Positions 18,964 through 27,913 of a stretch of 64,000 bases of DNA are shown in pieces. Under the pieces are notes generated by a model. The model was not told the DNA's origin. It saw nothing but the letters and a program-made list of their open reading frames with translations, and made no database searches. Made by a program: the position numbers and the translations under genes. Numbering within the stretch: position 1 is the first letter of the stretch; each line of letters starts with the position of its first letter. Source of the stretch: Acholeplasmataceae bacterium (GTDB taxonomy: Bacteria > Bacillota_I > Bacilli_A > Acholeplasmatales > Acholeplasmataceae); NCBI GenBank assembly GCA_007692425.1, contig RECG01000011.1, positions 1-64,000 on the forward strand, given 5' to 3'.

Positions 18964-19902
18964 ATGTCTGATATCAGACGATTGAACATCGCATTGCTAC
19001 AATTGAAAAATCGCATACACAAGGAGGAAGGGTCATTTGATGAGGCCGAACAAATGCTTCAAACTCTTGACGGTCAAAACATTGACTTCGCCTTCCTTCC
19101 GGAACTTTTACCACGCGGATATGCAGCCAATGAAATCTCTTGGCGTTATAAAGAGCGTTTGACAGGACCCACCGTCCAGTGGGCCAAAAGCATGGCAATA
19201 CGATATGGCATGCACATTGGATTTGGCCTGATTGAGCATACAGGCAAGCATGTTTATAACACATATGCTATCGTGGACCCAGAAGGCACATTACTCGGTT
19301 TCGTCAGAAAGCAGTTCGCCGAATCCTATGTATTCAAACCCGAAAAAGGACCCAAGTTCATTGATACATCACTTGGCAGAATCGGGATTGGCATTTGTGC
19401 TGACAGTCATCAAAAAAAGGTATTCAAACAAATCGCTCAAGCCAATGTCGATGTTGTCGTTCTTCCGCATGCCTGGCCGGTCGCTAGTGTTGAAAACAAG
19501 ATCATCAGCCGACAGGACATCGAAGATGCCAGAGCGTTGCTAACATCATATCCGCTTGTTTATCCACGTTATTTACACATACCAGCACTATTTATCAACA
19601 CGGTTGGTGACATGCAAACAATGAAAGGTCTGTTAGGCAAATTCATTACACCCGATGCATTTAGTTTCCAAGGCATGTCGACGATCTGTGATCAAAACAG
19701 AAACTTCATCGGACAACTCGATCATCAAGAAGGGATCCTCACAGGAACGATTGTCATCCAACGACCGACAATCAAATGGGAAATGCCAAAAACATATCAA
19801 AAAGGATGGCTTCATCAAGGCTCGACAATTATACGGCATGTGATCATGCCATTGGATGGATTGCTGGGAAGATTGAACTACGCATTAAGAAAAAAGAAGT
19901 GA
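18964..19902 (+). CDS. Carbon-nitrogen hydrolase (nitrilase superfamily)
   Basis: FAFLPELLPRG (Glu), RKQFAESYVFKPEKG (Lys), IGIGICADSH (Cys). Confidence 0.85.
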   Translation: MSDIRRLNIALLQLKNRIHKEEGSFDEAEQMLQTLDGQNIDFAFLPELLPRGYAANEISWRYKERLTGPTVQWAKSMAIRYGMHIGFGLIEHTGKHVYNTYAIVDPEGTLLGFVRKQFAESYVFKPEKGPKFIDTSLGRIGIGICADSHQKKVFKQIAQANVDVVVLPHAWPVASVENKIISRQDIEDARALLTSYPLVYPRYLHIPALFINTVGDMQTMKGLLGKFITPDAFSFQGMSTICDQNRNFIGQLDHQEGILTGTIVIQRPTIKWEMPKTYQKGWLHQGSTIIRHVIMPLDGLLGRLNYALRKKK

Positions 19903-20023
19903 CAGGTTTGTCAGACGCATAGACAAGTCTGTGATCTCGTGACAAGCAAACCAACAACTGAATGATTGTGCACTTCTTATCATCATCATGTAAACTCACC
20001 GCCTAGGGTGCAGTGTATTGAAC

Positions 20024-20095
20024 TTTTGACAAGCCGTTTTGAATCAAAGGCACGCAAGCATGTCGCGTGCGCCCTTTGGTACCAACTGCAAATAA
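20024..20095. repeat. Intergenic repeat with long hairpin (pair with 9080-9150)
   Basis: CAAAGGCACGC aagcatgtc GCGTGCgcCCTTTG; similar to 9080-9150. Confidence 0.6.
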
Positions 20096-20189
20096 CGTTA
20101 AAAAACGTAAAAACCGTTGTATCACAAAATCACAACATGGTATAATCAAAGCAATTTCACAAGCCAATCAAAACACATAAAAAACACCA

Positions 20190-20243
20190 ATGAATACAAT
20201 CAATCAACTCACCAAACCCCGTGTTATCAATAAGGTTTGCTAA
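20190..20243 (+). pseudogene. ABC-ATPase 5' fragment (17 codons), duplicated gene start
   Basis: MNTINQLTKPRVINKVC* vs MNTPIIEINQLTKSYGINKGVF of the 9362 ATPase; upstream DNA also similar (cacaaaatcacaacatggtataatc vs cgcaaaacctcatcgtggtataatc). Confidence 0.7.
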
Positions 20244-20267
20244 CCTTCTTGATTAAGTTAACACGGG
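20218..20267 (+). other. Long imperfect inverted repeat upstream of CPBP gene
   Basis: CCCGTGTTA/TAACACGGG and AAGGTT tgct AACCTT nested. Confidence 0.7.
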
Positions 20268-20301
20268 AAGGGTTGATGATCATAATACAAGGAGAAAGTC
20301 A

Positions 20302-21216
20302 ATGGAATCCAATGTCACGCTTCAGCGCCAACAAGTAAAAAAGAGCCTGATGGTCATCGTTTTTCTAGTTTTGTTGGTATCAATTATTCCGGAAATCCTT
20401 TTTTCTGAATTGACAGGGGCAATACCGGGTTGGCTTCACCATGTAAGATTGGCGGCTTTGGTATTCATCGCTATTGTCTTACAGTTCGTTGCACCATTTA
20501 AACATTTGACGACATTTGTGGTTTTGCTCATCGCAATCAGCTTTGGTCATATTTTGATCAACTTGGTAGTAAGCATTGAATCCTGGAGCGATGTTTTCCC
20601 CAAGCATACATTTGTGGGTAGTTTCGGAGGAAACATTATCCTGAAAATCATCCAAGTCATCCCGGTAACGGTAGCCTTGCTGGTGTTGTTCAAGGGTCCG
20701 AAAGAAGCATATTTAGCCAAAGGAGATTTGACTGTCAAGGTTGAGGAAATCAAATGGTTGGGCATTCGCAAGCACCGTTTCAGCTGGGGCCGTTTGGCGG
20801 TAATCTCAGGACTTCTGATTTCCTTGGGAACCATTCTACTCACCATCATCACAGTGACTGGTGCGTCGGTACAACCGGATTTCAGCCGGCTACCGGTGTT
20901 ATTCCCTCTAATACTGGCATTAGCATTATTCAATTCTCTCTGCGAAGGGATCGTTTACCGTAGCACGGTGTTGAGTTCTCTTACAAACATCCTACCCAAA
21001 AATCACTTGATGTTGGTTGCTGCCGCTTTATTTGGCATTGCCCATTTTTATGGCGCTCCAGGCGGCATCATCGGTGTGGTCATGAGTGGACTGCTGGGTT
21101 GGTATATGTGCAGAAGCATGTATGAGACCAAGGGGTTTGCTTCATCTTGGATTATTCATTTCATGCAAGATGTGGTCATATTCTCCACCATTCTTGTGTT
21201 GGGGAATTTTAGTTGA
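20302..21216 (+). CDS. CPBP family intramembrane metalloprotease-like protein
   Basis: Multi-TM; motif 1-like CEGIVYR, FGIAHFYG, HFMQDVV. Confidence 0.75.
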   Translation: MESNVTLQRQQVKKSLMVIVFLVLLVSIIPEILFSELTGAIPGWLHHVRLAALVFIAIVLQFVAPFKHLTTFVVLLIAISFGHILINLVVSIESWSDVFPKHTFVGSFGGNIILKIIQVIPVTVALLVLFKGPKEAYLAKGDLTVKVEEIKWLGIRKHRFSWGRLAVISGLLISLGTILLTIITVTGASVQPDFSRLPVLFPLILALALFNSLCEGIVYRSTVLSSLTNILPKNHLMLVAAALFGIAHFYGAPGGIIGVVMSGLLGWYMCRSMYETKGFASSWIIHFMQDVVIFSTILVLGNFS

Positions 21217-21590
21217 TGCTCATGAATGATATAACCACTCGATTTTGATTCACTTGTCTTAAATAACCAAAAACATATTGAGAACTACATAAATCCTATT
21301 TGGTACAACATCCAAAAAGCAGACAGGGTATTGTTTCAAAGACTTTTTCTGGGTTCCATTGATCTCAATTTGACCAGAAATCAATAAATCAAAATATCAT
21401 CTAAAACGTAAAAAATTAAGTCTAACATGGTGCATCATGAAATATATGGATTTAAAATAGAATCATCCCTCGTGATGATATGATTATGCTTGTCGTTTAT
21501 GGTACGGTTTTTTTGACTTGCCAGAACAGTTTCAACAACTTGAAAATGTCAATACTAAAGGTGATTAACTAAAATAGGCATGCGCATTAT

Positions 21591-21690
21591 TTTCGGATTC
21601 TCTTTTCGGCACCATGGCTACCCGCTTGCGAAGGACCTTAAATCCTTTCATAAAGAAAAAAAAGACGGATTAAAAACCGTCTTTTTTGTG
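21591..21690. repeat. Copy E of hairpin/terminator repeat
   Basis: tttcggattctcttttcggcaccatggctaccc...aaagacggattaaaaaccgtctttttt. Confidence 0.75.
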
Positions 21691-21914
21691 TCAAATATGC
21701 CACTTTATAAGCACAAAACAACAAGGAATCAAAGCGCAAGAGTCACTGGCGAGGCATCTAGGCCGGCTTCAAGATACGCCATCAATCGACATCATCACGT
21801 TAGTACCTGCGAGATGAGGTGCACCGGTAAGAGTCCCCGTGTTCTGGATGGCGAGATATGTCTAAAGAATTTCGGATTAAAGGTTTTAGAAGCGGCAGTT
21901 ATACCATGATTAAA

Positions 21915-23909
21915 TCATGATAGGTCGCCACTATAAGTCGCTGTTGTTGTCCCTGCGCGCGCTCCTCTAAAGCTTAATTCGAAGGCCCAACGAATAAGTC
22001 CTTCGCTTGTATTATAATAATGCCAAGCACCTGGATGAATAATAGGATCAAAAGTAACATATGGGGGTCGACAAGCGTCGGCATAATTATCAATTCTACA
22101 TCTATCAGACATTAAATCACTAAATACAAGTTCTAAAAGATTAGGATGCCCATTACCATCACCATCAATAGCAGGCGAAGTTACTTCAAGGCCCACGATT
22201 GTTGGTGGAATAGCTGTTACATGATATCGGGTAACCGTGTAAAGTCTATAAGGTTGAGAAAAAGGCGCAGCAATGATAGATTCTGGTGCCATCCACCTAA
22301 TTGGCCCAGTTGATGCTTCTGATGTTACTGATTCATCGGTGGTTCTTTCCCAAACCGTTGTATCATCTATAGTATTGCCTTCATACGTTACACTTCGATA
22401 ATCAGTTGAAAGAATCATCTCATTGTTATGACTCAAGTTTTTTGTGCTACTACTTCCCCAGCACCACAAATATGAATCATCATCTAAGGCACAGACTTCT
22501 TGTGAAGACATCGCAATCGATTGCGGTGTAAAATTGGTGACGATTTCAGATAAAGCTTGATAATAGTCATAACCTTTTTTGTGCGATATAAGGTTTGAAG
22601 TATTATCTCCCAGGCCCCATAAAGTACCATCGGATAACTGTAATAGCAAAGTATCCCCAGCTAAATAAGCCTCATCGATGTCTAAAATGGAATCCCCATC
22701 GGAATCTAGATCTAAATAATCTCCCAAGGCCATTCTTACAGGACCGCCTCCCCAAGCATGATCTTTCGCCCCTAATTTTGATTTACCTATGATCAGGATT
22801 TCGTTTCTTTCGCTCACTAAAACAATGGTATCTGATGAAGCCACCATGTTTGTGACATGGCCTGTTAAGTACATATAAACAGCTTCAGTCATATTTTCAC
22901 TCGTCAGTTCAATTTCATCAAACCAATCTTTTGCATCCGCTCCCCATAAAAAGAGTTGATGGAAGTTTGTTAAAATTAAAACATTTTCATTTGTGACAAC
23001 AATGTCTACAATCAAATGGTCTGTTTCTCCACACAAGCCATTATCAACAAGAAAATGATCGGTTGTTCCACACCAAAAATCTTTAACATTTGTCGGATTT
23101 AAACGCTCTGTTGCTTCATTTTCACCAATCATATTATATTCATTGGCACCCCAGGCATATAGATTTCCATGACTGGTTAGTGCGAATGTCGTTTTGCCAT
23201 TTCCAACCATTTTTATAATGGTTTCATCCGGTTGTAAGTCAAATTGATCGGTTATATCTACAAATTGGCCGCTACTCATTTTATCCCCTGTTCCTAATTG
23301 GCCGTAGGTATTATCTCCCCAAGCATACACATTCCCATTAGACTGAACAATAAATGCATTGAGTGACCACGCATAGGTATCGGTATTACCCCCATCAGGA
23401 TCAGTGAATCCACCTCCTGAAGCACCCTCGGGAATATCGGACATATCTCCAGAAAGTTCATTTGATGAAAAATAGGGGTTTTGTGTATTTGCTTGAATGT
23501 ATAAATCGCCTAAATCATCGATAATGAACATGGCAATTTCATTCATAAACAGATGTTTAACACGGACTTCCGTATACACATCTATAAGCATTTCAAATGG
23601 CGCTATTTCCCATTTTGCATAGAGTGTAAAATCTTCCTCGCGATTTTCCAAATTAGAGGCTTCTATGGTCAAGTCCTCATCTAAATACCACCCTTTAAAA
23701 AAGTAGCTTCCTATTGACGTTAGTGCAGGTAAATCAATTGATTCTCCTCGTTCATAAGTAAGGGGATGCAAACGCATGTCACTATTTGTTTCAAAGGTAA
23801 TCGTAATCGATGTTTGCGCCTCGCCGTTTAACGGGTCTTCTTGATCAGTACAAGCACTTAACAACAATATGACAAAGAACAATAACACCAAACTTGATAA
23901 CTTCTTCAT
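21915..23909 (-). CDS. Surface lipoprotein with InlB B-repeat and RCC1-type repeats
   Basis: Lipobox LLLSACTD; FKGWYLDEDLT...LYAKWE; repeated VYAWGDNTYGQLGTGD / LYAWGANEYN motifs. Confidence 0.85.
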   Translation of the reverse strand: MKKLSSLVLLFFVILLLSACTDQEDPLNGEAQTSITITFETNSDMRLHPLTYERGESIDLPALTSIGSYFFKGWYLDEDLTIEASNLENREEDFTLYAKWEIAPFEMLIDVYTEVRVKHLFMNEIAMFIIDDLGDLYIQANTQNPYFSSNELSGDMSDIPEGASGGGFTDPDGGNTDTYAWSLNAFIVQSNGNVYAWGDNTYGQLGTGDKMSSGQFVDITDQFDLQPDETIIKMVGNGKTTFALTSHGNLYAWGANEYNMIGENEATERLNPTNVKDFWCGTTDHFLVDNGLCGETDHLIVDIVVTNENVLILTNFHQLFLWGADAKDWFDEIELTSENMTEAVYMYLTGHVTNMVASSDTIVLVSERNEILIIGKSKLGAKDHAWGGGPVRMALGDYLDLDSDGDSILDIDEAYLAGDTLLLQLSDGTLWGLGDNTSNLISHKKGYDYYQALSEIVTNFTPQSIAMSSQEVCALDDDSYLWCWGSSSTKNLSHNNEMILSTDYRSVTYEGNTIDDTTVWERTTDESVTSEASTGPIRWMAPESIIAAPFSQPYRLYTVTRYHVTAIPPTIVGLEVTSPAIDGDGNGHPNLLELVFSDLMSDRCRIDNYADACRPPYVTFDPIIHPGAWHYYNTSEGLIRWAFELSFRGARAGTTTATYSGDLS

Positions 23910-24230
23910 ATCTCAACCCTCCATCATTTTTCCTATTGATAGCCTATCCCAACTCTCAAACTTAAGTTGGTCAACATCGAGAAATCGTTCATGTTTCATC
24001 AAGCAGATCATACGACAATATAATAGTATTTCAAGTTTAACATGATAAAGAAGTTAAAGGAATTCAAATGCTTTGATCAGACTGAGGAGCCTTACCCACG
24101 TTATGATAGATGGCCAGATTTGTGCACAAGTGCAAACCTACATGTATGGTTGCTTAAACTAGCTGCAAGGTAAGGGATTTGCACCATTCGTTATCAAACG
24201 CACCAATCCCACGCATGCATGTCACATCAT

Positions 24231-24320
24231 CTTTTCGGCATCATACCGGTTCGCTCAGATCAGGATCCATGATGCCCTTTGATCAATCACAAAGCGGACT
24301 CGCAGCAGTCCGCTTTTGTT
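24231..24320. repeat. Diverged copy F of hairpin/terminator repeat
   Basis: cttttcGGCATCAT...ATGATGCC...AGCGGACtcgcagcaGTCCGCTtttgttt. Confidence 0.5.
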
Positions 24321-24617
24321 TCAAAACGAACCACACACCAATGACGAAGCAACCGTTCATTTCTTATTTTTGATGCAAATCATAACCACAACCAAAAACA
24401 GCAGAAAAAGTCAAATCCATGGTTGAAATAAAACGCTTTCATTGTATAATGGTATATGGGTAAGAACGAAAATGAGTTTCCTATGATCATCACCATGTCA
24501 AGTGATTATAGACATGCCATGTCGGTGATCGATTAAAACACCAGTTTTCAAAGCGGCAAAACATATCAGGCCGTTCATTTTTATCTTGTATTCAAGCGAG
24601 ATTTCGCACATTAGAAT

Positions 24618-25985
24618 ATGAAAGAGAGGACAAACACATTGTTTAAAAGCACGTATCTTGTCAATGTTTATGCGGATCTGTCCAAGCGTTATCATGATCA
24701 GCCGGAGTATCTTCAAGTGGTCGAAGAGCTTTTATCTTCGCTTGATTTGCTTGTCGAAAATGATCCGAAAATCCAAGAAAACGCCATCATTGAAAGGATT
24801 ATCGAACCGGAGAGAATCATCAAATTCAGAGTATCATGGGTCGATGATTCAGGGCGGGTTCAAGTGAATCGCGCGTTGCGGGTTCAGTTCAACTCGGCGA
24901 TCGGCCCTTATAAGGGCGGAACCCGCTTTCACCCTTCCGTGAACGAATCCATCATGAAATTCCTGGCATTTGAACAAATATTCAAAAACTCGTTGACTTG
25001 TCTTCCCATGGGAGGCGCCAAAGGTGGTGCTGACTTTGATCCTTATGGCAAGAGCGATAATGAGATCATGCGATTTTGTCAGAACTACATTCTTGAACTT
25101 TACCGTCATATCGGTCCGCGCATGGATGTCCCTGCCGGTGATTTGGGCGTCGGTGCAAAAGAAGTCGGCTACTTGTATGGCATGTATAAACGTATCGAGA
25201 ACGAATTCAGTGGCACATTTACTTCAAAAGGGATCGAATCAGGCGGGTCACTAGGCCGGGCTGAAGCGACCGGGTACGGCTTGTGCTATTTTGTTGAAGA
25301 GATGTTAAGCGCATTCAAGAAAGATGATTTCAAAAACAAGCGCGTCATCGTCAGTGGTGCCGGCAAGGTGGGCTCCATGGCAGCTGAGAAGGCAATCGAG
25401 CTTGGTGCGAAAGTCATCGCCATCAGCGATATTTCCGGAGTGATCCACGATGAGAAGGGCATTGATATCAAACTGATCAAAAACCTTTCCAAGACGAATA
25501 CGGTCGTCATCGACAAATATCAGTCATACCACCCCGATGCTGTATTCAGTCCCGATCCCGTTGATATTTGGAAAGTTCCATGCGACATCGCACTCCCTTG
25601 TGCGACACAAAATGAAATTTATTTGGATTCAGCGAAAGCACTGGTCGCCAATGGCTGTTGGCTGGTTGCCGAAGGCGCGAACATGCCCACGACCAATGAA
25701 GCGGCCAAGTATTTCAGGGAACACGACGTTTTATTCGGCCCAGGTAAAGCGGCCAACGCAGGTGGTGTTGCAGTATCCGGACTGGAAATGGCCCAAAATG
25801 CCACCTTCCAATGCTGGAGTTTTGAAGAAGTCGATCAAAAACTCCATGCCATCATGAAACAAATCTTTGATCGCTGCCATGAAGCATCTTCAACCTATGC
25901 AGGCAGACCTGATGATTTGGTCACGGGCGCGAACATTTCCGGCTTCATCAAAGTGTATCAAGCGATGTTACAACAGGGCGTCTAG
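24618..25985 (+). CDS. gdhA: Glutamate dehydrogenase (NADP-type)
   Basis: RVQFNSAIGPYKGGTRFHPSVN, LPMGGAKGG, DVPAGDLGVG, EGANMPTTNEA. Confidence 0.97.
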   Translation: MKERTNTLFKSTYLVNVYADLSKRYHDQPEYLQVVEELLSSLDLLVENDPKIQENAIIERIIEPERIIKFRVSWVDDSGRVQVNRALRVQFNSAIGPYKGGTRFHPSVNESIMKFLAFEQIFKNSLTCLPMGGAKGGADFDPYGKSDNEIMRFCQNYILELYRHIGPRMDVPAGDLGVGAKEVGYLYGMYKRIENEFSGTFTSKGIESGGSLGRAEATGYGLCYFVEEMLSAFKKDDFKNKRVIVSGAGKVGSMAAEKAIELGAKVIAISDISGVIHDEKGIDIKLIKNLSKTNTVVIDKYQSYHPDAVFSPDPVDIWKVPCDIALPCATQNEIYLDSAKALVANGCWLVAEGANMPTTNEAAKYFREHDVLFGPGKAANAGGVAVSGLEMAQNATFQCWSFEEVDQKLHAIMKQIFDRCHEASSTYAGRPDDLVTGANISGFIKVYQAMLQQGV

Positions 25986-26013
25986 GTCATCTGATTGACA
26001 TTGGTTGACATGT

Positions 26014-26061
26014 AAAGGGACATTCATGAGCGAAATGCGACTTATGATGAGTCCCTTTTTG
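26014..26061 (+). terminator. Rho-independent terminator of gdhA
   Basis: aaagggac...gtccctttttgtc. Confidence 0.65.
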
Positions 26062-26370
26062 TCTATATTTTCATGGAACCCGCATCAACATTCAAGTCAA
26101 ATTCCTGTCAGTCAGTCTGCAGATCTAGTCTGTGATAAGGAAGTGCACCCTGTCAAGCAAGCGGACTGATCGATGCATGAACAAGTGACTTTGTGACTCA
26201 ACTGAAGCAATCGGCAGAAGCAGGGCTGTGTAAAAAATGGCTTCTTGGCAGTGAAAATATCATAAGAATGCCGACCTCATCACAAATAAACATAGAATAG
26301 ACACATCCGAATCGGACATGTCTTTCTTTGTCTTTGATCACCAAATGACTTCACTTATCATCCACATGAT

Positions 26371-27657
26371 CTATGTGAAATCCAAATAAGGTCTGCCAGT
26401 GACGGAATCTTGTTTCCAAGCGTCGTTTTCCGCAGATAAGATGGCATGGGCGGAATTCCACCAGGCATTGCCTGGATAATCGTCTTCAACCACCACCGTG
26501 CTCATCTGCCCTGTCGGCGTCCCATCCGGGCTATAAACGACAGCACCTGTAGACGACCTGAAAGCAACAAACGAATAATAAGTTTGTGTGATGGTAGGCG
26601 TATTGGCGGCTGTCGCCCTTCCAGTGACCGTGCCGATGTCCAACCTTCTATTATTAAGGTTGTTATACAAACTGCCCATGAAAATGACATTTTCAATGGT
26701 GGTAAGACTGCCGGTACGATTATGATAGCCGATGATGCCGCCCAAATAACGTTTCGTATAAAGCAGATGATATGTGCTGTCGGTCTCCAAGGTGTTTTGA
26801 GATCCCATTTCAACAACTGCGTTTTTAATGGAGACGGGTTGATTGTTGTTGGTAATGAAACCGATGACGCCTCCCGTGTTTCCGGCAGCGTTATGAGCAT
26901 AGACCTCGCCTTGGATATCAATATCGGTCAAGTTGACGGTCGCGTTGTTGTTGATCCTACCTACCAGACCTCCGACATTGGCGGTTTTACTGAAAACCCT
27001 GAGATTGGTTGCTTTGATATTCGATATGATGACCTCTGTGCCATTGGTGCCGATACGGCCGATCAGTCCGCCAGAACCGCCCAGGCTGGTCCCTTTGACC
27101 CCACAGTCAATGATGGTGATGGATGACATGGTGTTGACTTTTCCGTTATAGACGTAGCCCGCGATTAGACCCGCTTGAATGGAGGTGCCTCCCAAGGATG
27201 TGGCATTGAGTTCCAAATTGACGTTTTCCAGTGTCAGGTTTGATACCGTACCACCATCCATTCGGGGGAAAATACCATGGTATAAGTAGGAACTGCTGAA
27301 GTTGTTGATGGTCAGATTGCTGATTGTCTTACCATTCCCGTTAAGAGTTCCCCTGAATATGACCGCATTATTAGAAGCGTCATAGTTCCAATCAAAACCC
27401 GTGAAGTCCAAGTCAGTGTAAAGGTAATAGAGATCGTCAGCCGTGCTGCTCGACTTGGTCGCAAAATCATAGAACTCTTGTGGCGTGGTGATGGGAATGC
27501 CCCATTCGCCGATGGTGACGGATCCTGAAACATCATCATCATTGCCTAAAATGACCGACGCCCAATAAGCAAAAGACATGCCAAAAGTGACAGTAATGTT
27601 GAAAAGAATCAAGATCCAGATGAGTGTTTTTTTATGGGAAATCAACTGTTTAGTCAT
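26371..27657 (-). CDS. Surface protein with GLUG-type repeats and SipW-type signal
   Basis: TFGMSFAYWASVILGNDDDVSGSVTIGEWG signal region; GLUG-like blocks (GGLIGRIGTNGT, VGGLVGRINNN, GGVIGFITNN). Confidence 0.65.
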   Translation of the reverse strand: MTKQLISHKKTLIWILILFNITVTFGMSFAYWASVILGNDDDVSGSVTIGEWGIPITTPQEFYDFATKSSSTADDLYYLYTDLDFTGFDWNYDASNNAVIFRGTLNGNGKTISNLTINNFSSSYLYHGIFPRMDGGTVSNLTLENVNLELNATSLGGTSIQAGLIAGYVYNGKVNTMSSITIIDCGVKGTSLGGSGGLIGRIGTNGTEVIISNIKATNLRVFSKTANVGGLVGRINNNATVNLTDIDIQGEVYAHNAAGNTGGVIGFITNNNQPVSIKNAVVEMGSQNTLETDSTYHLLYTKRYLGGIIGYHNRTGSLTTIENVIFMGSLYNNLNNRRLDIGTVTGRATAANTPTITQTYYSFVAFRSSTGAVVYSPDGTPTGQMSTVVVEDDYPGNAWWNSAHAILSAENDAWKQDSVTGRPYLDFT

Positions 27658-27913
27658 GTGATTCCAAAGAGCCTGAAGCATTTCAGATTGACAATTCGAC
27701 AACAAAACAAGACATTAGCTGAAAGTCACATTCATCGTGTTCAAATCAATTATATAATTTTCAACACCACAACAGGGCAAAATTGATGTTTTTTATGATT
27801 CTATTCACGAACAAGAGACAACTTGATATCCAACGAAAATGAGACGGCCAAAGGTGTTTTTTCCTATGATTAGGCTATTGTATGGTATATTGGTTGTGTT
27901 GAGAGGATGCACC

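Noticed and set aside
21903-21922. Palindrome atgattaaatcat at the RCC1 gene end
   Set aside because: Short AT-rich palindrome at a stop codon, no T-run; likely chance.
26446-27126. 226-aa plus-strand ORF
   Set aside because: Antisense to the GLUG-repeat gene; its repetitive look mirrors the coding strand repeats.
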